Source of the DNA: Clostridia bacterium
Lineage (GTDB): Bacteria; Bacillota_A; Clostridia; Christensenellales; Aristaeellaceae
Direction: 5' to 3'
NCBI GenBank assembly: GCA_017938645.1
Contig: JAGBBE010000155.1
Coordinates: forward strand, 1 to 38,194
DNA: 38,194 nt
Under the pieces are notes generated by a model. That model was given only the letters and a program-made list of their open reading frames with translations, searched no databases and had not been told where the DNA came from. The position numbers and the translations under genes are program-made. Shown here in pieces: positions 13,869 through 20,072 of the stretch (position 1 is its first letter; each line of letters opens with the position of its first letter).

Positions 13869-14333
13869 ATGAAAAAAATGATCTACATTCTGGTGACGCT
13901 TCTGATGATCCCGGTTATGGCTGCCGCTGAAATAAACCTTGACGGGATGACTTATGAAGAGCTGGTGGAACTGAAGGACAAGATCAACCTTGCCATTTGG
14001 AAAAGCGAAGAATGGCAGGAGGTGGAAGTGCCCAAGGGCGTTTACAGCATCGGTGAGGATATTCCTACGGGGAAGTGGACCATCAAAGCTCCTGAAAAAG
14101 GTTACGTCAAAATATACTGGGGAGATGCCTTGGACGAATCGGGCGTCAATATGTCTTATGACGGGCGTATTTGGGAAGTAGAGAGGCTTATCCATCCGGA
14201 ATACAGGTACTATGAAAAAGGCGATGCAACTGAAGTAACATGGGATCTGAAAGAAGGACAGTACATCATTGTAGACGAAGGAACGGCAGTATTTACGCCA
14301 TACGCAGGAAAGCCCTCATTGGGATTTAAGTAA
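13869..14333 (+). CDS. Secreted protein with signal peptide (possible lysogenic conversion gene)
   Basis: GGGAGG precedes ATG 13869. The 154-residue product has a signal peptide (MKKMIYILVTLLMIPVMAAA, cleavage near residue 20). A helix (YEELVELKDKINLAIWKSEE) and a beta domain (VPKGVYSIGEDIPTGKWTIK, WDLKEGQYIIVDEG) follow. No lipobox is present, so release or wall association is likely. It has its own promoter at 13816-13845 and lies next to the immunity gene, where lysogen-expressed genes sit. It may alter the cell surface or exclude other phages, as inference. Confidence 0.7.
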   Translation: MKKMIYILVTLLMIPVMAAAEINLDGMTYEELVELKDKINLAIWKSEEWQEVEVPKGVYSIGEDIPTGKWTIKAPEKGYVKIYWGDALDESGVNMSYDGRIWEVERLIHPEYRYYEKGDATEVTWDLKEGQYIIVDEGTAVFTPYAGKPSLGFK

Positions 14334-14380
14334 CAGACATAAGAAAGAGTTGTTCTAATAGCAACAGGCGGAGGATTAAA

Positions 14381-14818
14381 ATGAGAAAAGCGCTATGTCT
14401 CCTGCTGGCGTTATTGATGACATGTATGGTTGCAATGACCGCCCAAGCAGAAAGAAGCAAATCAGAAGTTGAACTTTTGCACTTTATGGCGGCTGCGGCA
14501 TTGGACAGCCTTGGCGATGATGTGACTGGAATCCCGGAAATTGCCTACAATGAAGAACTGGACGTGTTTTACATGGTATATGTCAACGACAGCCTGACGG
14601 CCATGCAGCACAAATTCAACATTGCTTCAATAGAAGGCTATCAGGAAAAGACGGCAAACAACTGCCGGCAACACTTCTGCAAATACTTTTTTGATTTCAT
14701 GGACGCGGTAAAGCTGAACGTGGATATTGCCATAAGGCATTTTGATGCCAATGGAAATTTTATGTACTGCATGTACAATGGGGTTTATCAGGAAGAAGAT
14801 ATACCGATCCAAAAATAG
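14381..14818 (+). CDS. Second secreted protein with signal peptide (possible lysogenic conversion gene)
   Basis: GGAGG lies before ATG 14381. The 145-residue product starts with a signal peptide (MRKALCLLLALLMTCMVAMT, likely cleaved after AQA). The mature part (SEVELLHFMAAAALDSLGDD, YMVYVNDSLTAMQHKFNIAS) is a mixed alpha/beta domain with Cys in NNCRQHFCKYF. It probably shares the transcript of the previous secreted gene, 47 bases upstream. The family is not recognised. Expression in the lysogen and an extracellular role are inferred. Confidence 0.7.
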   Translation: MRKALCLLLALLMTCMVAMTAQAERSKSEVELLHFMAAAALDSLGDDVTGIPEIAYNEELDVFYMVYVNDSLTAMQHKFNIASIEGYQEKTANNCRQHFCKYFFDFMDAVKLNVDIAIRHFDANGNFMYCMYNGVYQEEDIPIQK

Positions 14819-14827
14819 AACCACAGC

Positions 14828-14859
14828 AAAAAGGAGGAGCTTACTGCTCCTCCTTTTTT
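14828..14859. terminator. Bidirectional terminator between convergent genes
   Basis: The stem AAAAAGGAGGAGC (14828-14840) pairs with GCTCCTCC (14846-14853) and the following T run (14854-14859). A runs on one side and T runs on the other serve both strands. The stop codon of the leftward repressor gene lies in the loop. Confidence 0.88.
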
Positions 14860-15206
14860 GTTGCCTTCAGGGCTTTTTCCACCACGGCGTTGAGGGCCTT
14901 CCAGTCCTCGAGGGAAAGCCTGCTGACCAGCTGCTCCAATGCCGCCTCGATGGCCGGGGCATTGCGCAGGGCGGTGGTGAGCTGGGAAACCAGACTGGCC
15001 TTGTAGGGTTCAGCATCTCCGCCGTTTTCCAGCCATTCCGGATTGACGTTGAACTTTTCACAGATCAGCATTCGCTTGGCTGAATCTGGAACAACCTTCC
15101 CACGTTCGTATGAAGTGATCATAGCTTGAGTCGCCCCGATAATCTCGCCAAACTCCGTCTGATTCAATCCCGCATCCTTGCGGATTTTTTTTATTCGGTC
15201 ATGCAT
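14841..15206 (-). CDS. CI-like phage repressor (XRE family)
   Basis: The 121-residue product has an N-terminal XRE HTH (MHDRIKKIRKDAGLNQTEFG, EIIGATQAMITSYERGKVVP) and a helical C-terminus (LTTALRNAPAIEAALEQLVS) instead of a LexA-type peptidase domain. AAAGGAGG precedes the start. Its promoter at 15231-15259 faces the rightward early promoter, the usual switch arrangement. Without a self-cleaving domain, induction would need an antirepressor, for which the LexA-linked small gene is a candidate. It is shorter than lambda CI but normal for Bacillota phages. Confidence 0.85.
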   Translation of the reverse strand: MHDRIKKIRKDAGLNQTEFGEIIGATQAMITSYERGKVVPDSAKRMLICEKFNVNPEWLENGGDAEPYKASLVSQLTTALRNAPAIEAALEQLVSRLSLEDWKALNAVVEKALKATKKEEQ

Positions 15207-15230
15207 GGTTCTAACCTCCTTTTCGCCATT

Positions 15231-15334
15231 ATTCTAGCACAAAAAAATATAGCTGTAAATATATAAAATTTTGAAAAAGATATTGACAACTATATAAACA
15301 GGTGTTATTTTATATACGCAAATATAAAACGGTT
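15231..15334. promoter_or_regulatory. Genetic switch: divergent repressor and early promoters with operator repeats
   Basis: Leftward, TTTACA (15259-15254) and TAGAAT (15236-15231) are 17 bases apart. Rightward, TTGACA (15283-15288) is followed after 17 bases by TATTTT (15306-15311). Three related half-sites of the form TATAnAAACRG lie around them: 15251-15265 (inverted), 15291-15303 and 15323-15334. They are likely binding sites for the 14841-15206 repressor. Confidence 0.7.
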
Positions 15335-15374
15335 CAAAAAATATGGTCACAACCCCACCAAGGAGGCATCACGG

Positions 15375-15536
15375 TTGAAAAATCAGTCAAGGCCGCCGAA
15401 CCCGGAAACACTGCGCATGATGATGCGGATGATGCTCAAAAACTTCGGAAACGCAGAGAGACGAAGCGCTGGATCAATGATCGGTGCACCAACGATGCGG
15501 AAGGGCTATTTGAGCAGAAAACCTGCAAAGCCATGA
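15375..15536 (+). CDS. Small basic protein, first early gene
   Basis: TTG 15375 is eight bases after AGGAGG and gives a 53-residue basic product (MKNQSRPPNPETLRMMMRMM, LKNFGNAERRSAG). It is the first gene behind the rightward early promoter, the place of cro in lambdoid phages, but no HTH is clear. Another frame here has no good start. Its 3' half is overlapped by a candidate leftward ORF (15436-15711), so the two calls compete in part. Confidence 0.45.
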   Translation: MKNQSRPPNPETLRMMMRMMLKNFGNAERRSAGSMIGAPTMRKGYLSRKPAKP

Positions 15537-15711
15537 TGCAGTTATCCAGCTCACCGGCGGAGGGACGGAAACCGGGCTGAGTATCCAGCTTTTCGAGAAG
15601 GGCTTGAACGCTGTCAAAGAGAGCGTCGTATTCGGGCCCGGGCGGCATGGGGTCAAGCGCAAACTGGAACGCTTCCACAAGCGCCTGAAATTCGGAATGG
15701 CTGAGATTCAC
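15436..15711 (-). CDS. Possible leftward small protein antisense to early region
   Basis: On the minus strand, GTG 15711 with a weak AAGGG site gives 91 residues with protein-like composition (SEFQALVEAFQFALDPMPPG, PEYDALFDSVQALLEKLDTQ, PGFRPSAGELDNCIMALQVF). This fills the otherwise empty rightward gap 15537-15789. The C-terminal 30 residues overlap the small rightward gene and look less natural. The frame stays open upstream to TTG 15759. A real gene or an antisense shadow are both possible; the composition favours a gene. Confidence 0.4.
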   Translation of the reverse strand: MNLSHSEFQALVEAFQFALDPMPPGPEYDALFDSVQALLEKLDTQPGFRPSAGELDNCIMALQVFCSNSPSASLVHRSLIQRFVSLRFRSF

Positions 15712-15789
15712 AGAAACACGACCCTTCGGTTTTTCTGACAGGATACCACAAAGCAGCAAGGGCTGCAACCAAGCAAAGGAGGCAAACCC

Positions 15790-16164
15790 ATGAAAAACAT
15801 CCCCCGGATCAAAAACATTCTCATGGAGCAGATTGAACTGCTTCACCAGAGCACCGCTGCCGCAGCGAAAATGGGCACCGAGGATGTGCTTGCCATCAGC
15901 GGCCTGCTGGGCGAACACGTCAAAGAATATCTGAGCGCCTGCCATCTGGAGAACAGCGAGGGCGAAGACAGCCCTGCCAAACTGGTAAAACGCATTCTGG
16001 ATGAGGGGAGCGGCAGAAAAGGCTGTTTTCCGAAGGAGTTCACTAAAAAAGTGAACGACGGGGAGGAATCCGTGATTTTCACCTGGCCCAGAAAATATGA
16101 GGCACCCGTGAAAGGAGGTGAGCCCCATGACAGAAGCAATGGAGAAGAACAACGCCCTGATTGA
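15790..16164 (+). CDS. Unknown early protein, 124 aa
   Basis: AAAGGAGG lies before ATG 15790. The product has a helical first half (MKNIPRIKNILMEQIELLHQ, GLLGEHVKEYLSACHLENSE) and a more basic second half ending in a disordered tail that overlaps the next start. It has no signal or membrane segment. It belongs to the early operon driven from 15283, with six small genes in tight succession. Function is not recognised. Confidence 0.65.
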   Translation: MKNIPRIKNILMEQIELLHQSTAAAAKMGTEDVLAISGLLGEHVKEYLSACHLENSEGEDSPAKLVKRILDEGSGRKGCFPKEFTKKVNDGEESVIFTWPRKYEAPVKGGEPHDRSNGEEQRPD

Positions 16165-16288
16165 AGCCGAACAGCTGAAGCTGGCCGGCATGATCCGGCA
16201 GGATGAACAGCTGGCGCTGGTTGCGCTCAACAGCTTCATCACGGCCTATGAGCTGCTGAGGCCTGCGCCCTGCGGGTGCGGAGCATGA
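16127..16288 (+). CDS. Small early protein, 53 aa, Cys-containing tail
   Basis: AAAGGAGGTGAG is followed by ATG 16127, inside the end of the previous gene. The 53-residue product is helical (MTEAMEKNNALIEAEQLKLA, RQDEQLALVALNSFITAYEL) and ends PCGCGA. It overlaps the next start by four bases (ATGA), which supports both calls. The strong ribosome site argues for real expression. Function is unknown. Confidence 0.6.
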   Translation: MTEAMEKNNALIEAEQLKLAGMIRQDEQLALVALNSFITAYELLRPAPCGCGA

Positions 16289-16527
16289 CCGCAGACGAAA
16301 CCACAATCCTGTGGACGCCCCGCAAGGTGGGCGAAATGACCCGGTACTACCGGGACGGCGCAGGCGGTTACAGCCTGCGCCGGGTGATGGATCCCGCGCC
16401 GGCCGGAAAGCCGCAGCGACGCAAATGGGTGCTGTACAGCGGCGAAAGGCGCATCTGGGATGTGCAGCCGGAGGGGACCATCAAAAGCGCCGTTGCAGCG
16501 GCGGAGGAATGGCTGACTGGCACATGA
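16285..16527 (+). CDS. Small early protein, 80 aa
   Basis: ATG 16285 overlaps the preceding stop by four bases; an in-frame GTG at 16276 is less likely. The product (TADETTILWTPRKVGEMTRY, RRKWVLYSGERRIWDVQPEG) is a compact basic and aromatic domain with a final helix (TIKSAVAAAEEWLTG). It could bind nucleic acid, judging from charge only. The family is not recognised. Confidence 0.6.
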   Translation: MTADETTILWTPRKVGEMTRYYRDGAGGYSLRRVMDPAPAGKPQRRKWVLYSGERRIWDVQPEGTIKSAVAAAEEWLTGT

Positions 16528-16583
16528 CAGCAAGGGGACGGGCCCAGGCCGAATAGACTGAACCGACGGAGAGGAGTGATCGT

Positions 16584-16925
16584 ATGGCGATAGTAGCCGT
16601 ATACACGCACGAAAACTGCCCCGGGATGCCCAAGGGCGCCACGGTGAGGATCCACGACGATTGCCTTGCGGAGGATCAGGAAGCGGCGTGGGCCCATGCC
16701 AGAGAGGTGCATGCAAGGATCTACTTCAACCAGCAGCGCAGGGCGCTGGCAGAAAGGAAAGCACATGAAGAAGCACAGATTTCCAAGGAAGAGCCCCATT
16801 CCCGCCAGCCAGCGTCTGCTGGCCTGGCTGATCATGATTGTGGCCCTCATGCTGGTGCTCACGCTGCTCAGCAGCGTGGAGGCGTGTGGGATCCATACGC
16901 CGGTGGGCGTTTGGCCGGAGAGTGA
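16584..16925 (+). CDS. Small early protein overlapping the SH3b gene
   Basis: GGAGAGGAGTG precedes ATG 16584. The first 70 residues (MAIVAVYTHENCPGMPKGAT, EDQEAAWAHAREVHARIYFN) look like a normal small domain with a helix. From residue 61 the frame lies over the SH3b gene (16765-17130), and its composition becomes His, Gly and Gln-rich. The 161-base out-of-frame overlap is unusually long. A frameshift or a late stop mutation after about residue 70 is one explanation. The N-terminal part is the better-supported piece. Confidence 0.55.
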   Translation: MAIVAVYTHENCPGMPKGATVRIHDDCLAEDQEAAWAHAREVHARIYFNQQRRALAERKAHEEAQISKEEPHSRQPASAGLADHDCGPHAGAHAAQQRGGVWDPYAGGRLAGE

Positions 16926-17130
16926 ACACGGCCTGCCGTGGGGAACGGTCAACGCGATGGACGTCAACTTCCGATCCGGCCCGGGGCTTGAGTACGGCGT
17001 GATCGAGGTGTGGAGCCTGGGAGCGGCGGTGGAAGTGATCGGCATTGAAAACGGCTGGGCGCAGGTTCTGCGCTGGACACAGCCGGAGCCCATGTGGGTA
17101 TGGGCTGAATATCTGGATATTGTGAAGTGA
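16765..17130 (+). CDS. Membrane-anchored or secreted SH3b-domain protein
   Basis: ATG 16765 with AAAGGAAA upstream gives 121 residues. A basic start (MKKHRFPRKSPIPASQ) precedes a hydrophobic helix (LAWLIMIVALMLVLTLLSSV, about residues 20-40). An SH3b domain follows (NAMDVNFRSGPGLEYGVIEV, GAAVEVIGIENGWAQV, WVWAEYLDIV). SH3b domains bind peptidoglycan. As an early gene distant from the lysis cassette, it may act at the cell wall in superinfection exclusion or delay of lysis; this is inference. Confidence 0.72.
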   Translation: MKKHRFPRKSPIPASQRLLAWLIMIVALMLVLTLLSSVEACGIHTPVGVWPESEHGLPWGTVNAMDVNFRSGPGLEYGVIEVWSLGAAVEVIGIENGWAQVLRWTQPEPMWVWAEYLDIVK

Positions 17131-17136
17131 TTCAAA

Positions 17137-17706
17137 GTGGCTCACAGGGTAAAGCCGGAGAATGAACGTCCGGCCGGCTCAAAGTACATGGTGTACGCAG
17201 AGGATCTGAAGAAACTGCGGCAGATCAAACGGTTTCTTTGCTCCATGACAGCGCCGACGGGCAGGCACCGTCCGACGGATGAGCAAATCGCGGACACTTG
17301 CAGAGGGTGCAGCTCCCAATGCGCCTACGGGCGCAGGTTTGCGGAGCTGGTGAAACAGCAAAAGGAGGCAGGTAACATGGCAACAGCCAAAAAGGCGGCG
17401 GACGAACTGACCATGCAGGAGCAGCTTGAACAGAAGATCAAGGAATGCAGGAGCCTGACAGTTCGGCTGGAGCAGCAGGAGAAAAAGGCCAAGGAACTGG
17501 CGGAGGCGCTGCTCCAGAAGGAAGAAGAAAACAAAGACCTCAGCGGGCAGATTAGCCAGCTGAGCACCGGGCTTGTGGAAATCAGCCGCAAGAACGAGAT
17601 CGCCGAGCAGAGGGAGAGGGAGAGCGGGCAGGAAATTGCAGCGCTTGCGCTCCAGATCCTGAAACTCAAAGCGGCAGTCTACGATCTGGAACACGACGAC
17701 ATATGA
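17137..17706 (+). CDS. Cys-motif and coiled-coil protein, 189 aa
   Basis: GTG 17137 gives the full ORF. Residues 1-80 contain a Cys motif (IADTCRGCSSQCAYGRRF) of the form CxGCxxxCxYG, shared with the gene at 23951. From residue 81 a long charged coiled coil follows (MQEQLEQKIKECRSLTVRLE, KAKELAEALLQKEEENKDLS). A strong AAAGGAGG site before the internal ATG 17377 could give a separate 109-residue coiled-coil product. The two parts may be a fusion of two small genes. Function is unknown. Confidence 0.6.
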   Translation: MAHRVKPENERPAGSKYMVYAEDLKKLRQIKRFLCSMTAPTGRHRPTDEQIADTCRGCSSQCAYGRRFAELVKQQKEAGNMATAKKAADELTMQEQLEQKIKECRSLTVRLEQQEKKAKELAEALLQKEEENKDLSGQISQLSTGLVEISRKNEIAEQRERESGQEIAALALQILKLKAAVYDLEHDDI

Positions 17707-17722
17707 GGGCGAAGCCCTCCAT

Positions 17723-17795
17723 GCGGCGCTGGCAGACGGAATAAGGCAGCGTTCCGTCGGGGGCACTGCGGGTTCAAGGCCCGCGCGCCGCACCA
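17723..17795 (+). tRNA. tRNA-Leu-like element lacking a normal D-arm (probable decayed tRNA)
   Basis: GCGGCGC (17723-17729) pairs exactly with GCGCCGC (17785-17791), followed by A and encoded CCA. The T-arm GCGGG-TTCAAGG-CCCGC (17768-17784) is perfect. The 38 bases between hold TGGCAGAC, a piece typical of tRNA-Leu D-loops, and a long GACGGAA/TTCCGTC stem (17735-17741/17752-17758) with a 10-base loop. There is no room for separate D and anticodon arms. It is probably a deleted tRNA-Leu with anticodon uncertain (TAA or AAG). The hairpin GAGGGC-GAA-GCCCTC (17705-17719) precedes it. Confidence 0.5.
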
Positions 17796-17884
17796 ACAGC
17801 CCTGCTGCGATCGGGCGAATTCATATAGATACGCAGTGGCAAAGCGGAAGTGAGCAACGCTTGACGCCGGGACAGACCGGGCGC

Positions 17885-17958
17885 GCAGCAATCGTCCAGA
17901 GGAAGGGCACCGGCCTTCCAAGCCGGGAACGCGGGTTCGAGTCCCGTTTGCTGCTCCA
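17885..17958 (+). tRNA. tRNA-Gly (anticodon TCC)
   Basis: The acceptor GCAGCAA (17885-17891) pairs with TTGCTGC (17948-17954), discriminator T and encoded CCA follow. The anticodon stem CCGGC/GCCGG encloses the 7-base loop CTTCCAA with anticodon TCC, reading GGA. The T-arm contains GGTTCGAGTCC. All elements are canonical. It sits at the head of the pcfK-pcfJ operon. The 89 bases between it and the tRNA-like element hold nothing recognisable. Confidence 0.92.
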
Positions 17959-17972
17959 TGGCAAAAAAGAAA

Positions 17973-18000
17973 ACCTCCCTGCGCGGGTACGCAGGGAGGT
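17973..18000. other. Strong hairpin downstream of tRNA-Gly
   Basis: ACCTCCCTGCG (17973-17983) pairs perfectly with CGCAGGGAGGT (17990-18000). On the plus strand no T run follows. On the minus strand it runs into TTTCTTTTTT (17972-17963), a terminator for leftward transcripts. It could also protect or process the tRNA transcript. Confidence 0.55.
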
Positions 18001-18058
18001 CAGCCAAAAGGGGCGTCACTTAACCCCTTCATTCTATCACAAAAGGAAGGGAAATGCA

Positions 18059-18418
18059 ATGGTAAACCGTGCAATGGACAAAATCCGCGATGAAATGGCC
18101 GCCAAGGCAAATCATCCGGGTGTGCAGACCGTGGGCCAGTTTATGACGATGCTTTTGCAGAACCGCCCGGAAACCGCCGGGCAGATCCTGCAGGAGGGCA
18201 AGACGCTGGAGGGCGCGTTCGGAGACGTGCGAAAGTACGCCGAGGGCCACAAAACCGGCAATTATGCCTTTGTGCCGCCGGACAAGGCCGACGAAATTGT
18301 GCGCGGTTACTACGGCATCGGCGATGAAAAGGCAGAACCGCAGGCGCCTGCGCATGTGCAGGTTGTTCGGGCCGAGCATGACGATCTGGATCTGGACGCG
18401 CTGCTGGGAGGGCTGTGA
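18059..18418 (+). CDS. PcfK-like protein
   Basis: AGGAAGGG precedes ATG 18059; longer in-frame starts run into tRNA-Gly and are rejected. The 119-residue product (MVNRAMDKIRDEMAAKANHP, VQTVGQFMTMLLQNRPETAG, QILQEGKTLEGAFGDVRKYA) follows the PcfK pattern and ends in an acidic tail. The next gene is PcfJ-like, and this pair is known from the conjugative plasmid pCF10 and from Bacillota mobile elements. Biochemical function is not established. Co-occurrence suggests a joint role in DNA processing, which is inference. Confidence 0.75.
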   Translation: MVNRAMDKIRDEMAAKANHPGVQTVGQFMTMLLQNRPETAGQILQEGKTLEGAFGDVRKYAEGHKTGNYAFVPPDKADEIVRGYYGIGDEKAEPQAPAHVQVVRAEHDDLDLDALLGGL

Positions 18419-18419
18419 C

Positions 18420-20072
18420 ATGACGGGCCTTGAAGCGATACAGCACCATCTGGGCGGTCAGTTCATTGATGACGAGATGCGCAAAGCGGACAACTTTCTG
18501 GGCCGGACAGGCTGGCTGATGAGCTGGACCGCCAAGCGCAAAGAGATCTGGTACGAGTGCTGCGGCAAAACGCTGGTGCAGGGCGAGGACAACACGCCGG
18601 ATGAGGAGCACGCATTGTACGGCGCTGCCCATCGGAAAGGCGGCATCTGCCCCTACTGCTGCGCGCATGTGACCTATCTCAACCGCCGCTTTGTGAGCAT
18701 GAACGACTATACGCAGGTGTATACCGTGCACTACCGCATGAGCCAGGCCGAGCCGAATACGCTGCTGGTGCTGGGCATGTGGAGCGGGCGCAGATGGTGC
18801 CGCGCCAAGCACGGCGCGGATCCAAAGGAGATCCGCACGGAGCATGAGCCCTGCAGCATGGTCATCCTGCCGTGGAACGGGAAACCGGCGCGCTTTGTGC
18901 GCGAGGTGCTGAAAGGCCCCGGCAGCTATGACAGCTGGTGGTGGGGCAGCCGCGCGGCACAGGACAGCGGCGGCTGGGTCAAGCGCGAACGAGTGGAGGG
19001 CGGAGACAGGCAGAGCATCACCGGAAGCGGGATTGAATACCTGATCTGTGACGATCTGCTGGAAACCGTGCGCGGTACGCGCTGGGAAAAGCCGGCGGCC
19101 TTCGCCAAGCGCCCGACAGGAGCCTACTACAGCGCCGACCGGGTACGCCCGCTCAAAATGTTCTGCACCCATCCGGCCATGGAATACATGCTGGGAAACG
19201 GCATGGAAGGCATCCTGCGGGACTGTACGCGCGAGGACGGAACCATGGGCGGGATCCGCTGGAGGCGGAAAAGCCCCAAAGAAATGCTGCAGCTGGACGG
19301 CAACGAGCTGGCAAGGCTGCGCAAAATGGATCCTGAAAAGGTGAACGGCGCAGGGCTGATGGTGCTGCGGGTGGCCCGCAGCATGGGCCAAAAGGTCAAG
19401 CTGGAGGACGCCATGGAGGTGACCGGCGGCCACAGCAGGCTGAGCTATTCTTCTCAAAGCCAGCTGAAAGGCATGCTGGAACGCTACGGCAGGCGCTGGG
19501 GTGTGATGCGCATTCTGCGCTACTGCGCCAAGGAATACGGGCGGCTGACCATGTGGGTGGATTATATGAAGGAACTGGCCGAGCTTGACGAGGCGGGGGA
19601 CGAGGCCAGGGTGTTCCCGAGAGATCTGCACACAGCGCATGCCGAGACCAGCGCGCGGATACGGTACAAAACAGATGTCACTACAGGCGAAAAACTGATT
19701 CTGCGGGCAGAAGAGCTGCAGAAAATGACGTTTGAGGCCTGCGGGCTGATTCTTTCCCCGTTTGAAACGGCGCAGGAAGTGATCCGGGAGGGCAGCTATC
19801 AGCACATCTGCATCGGCAGCTATGTGAACAGCTATGCGGAGGGACGAACCAACCTGTTCAAACTGCGCCGCGCGGACGCGCCGGAGGTCCCGTTCCATGC
19901 GGTGGAAATGAGCGCACGGGACGGCCGGTTGATCCAGTGCAGGGGCGAGTACAACGAAACCTATCCAGAGGACGAGGCCGTTGTGCGTGCCTTCTGGGCA
20001 GCGTGGGATGAAGCCCACCACACGCATAGTGAATTGCATCTGAACATCAGCAGAAGGGAGCGCATTGCATGA
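18420..20072 (+). CDS. PcfJ-like protein
   Basis: ATG 18420 starts one base after the pcfK-like stop, giving 550 residues. The product has two zinc-ribbon-like Cys pairs near the N-terminus (WYECCGKTL, GGICPYCCAHV, about 43-81) and a Trp-rich middle (SYDSWWWGS). A conserved helical region (MLERYGRRWGVMRILRYCAK, TMWVDYMKELAELDEAGDEA, VFPRDLHTAHAETSAR) is followed by a beta C-terminus (YQHICIGSYVNSYAEGRTNL). The PRDLHTAH and ICIGSY stretches are typical of the PcfJ family, as I remember it. Length agrees with the family. Role unknown, perhaps replication or transfer. Confidence 0.8.
   Translation: MTGLEAIQHHLGGQFIDDEMRKADNFLGRTGWLMSWTAKRKEIWYECCGKTLVQGEDNTPDEEHALYGAAHRKGGICPYCCAHVTYLNRRFVSMNDYTQVYTVHYRMSQAEPNTLLVLGMWSGRRWCRAKHGADPKEIRTEHEPCSMVILPWNGKPARFVREVLKGPGSYDSWWWGSRAAQDSGGWVKRERVEGGDRQSITGSGIEYLICDDLLETVRGTRWEKPAAFAKRPTGAYYSADRVRPLKMFCTHPAMEYMLGNGMEGILRDCTREDGTMGGIRWRRKSPKEMLQLDGNELARLRKMDPEKVNGAGLMVLRVARSMGQKVKLEDAMEVTGGHSRLSYSSQSQLKGMLERYGRRWGVMRILRYCAKEYGRLTMWVDYMKELAELDEAGDEARVFPRDLHTAHAETSARIRYKTDVTTGEKLILRAEELQKMTFEACGLILSPFETAQEVIREGSYQHICIGSYVNSYAEGRTNLFKLRRADAPEVPFHAVEMSARDGRLIQCRGEYNETYPEDEAVVRAFWAAWDEAHHTHSELHLNISRRERIA

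Noticed and set aside
15302..15580. GTG-started ORF within the early promoter
   Set aside because: Its start lies between -35 and -10, so it could not be on the transcript; the TTG 15375 frame has the ribosome site.
18141..20039. 632-codon ORF on the minus strand opposite pcfJ
   Set aside because: Shadow of a GC-rich gene with Ala/His/Pro-rich composition and no start signal.
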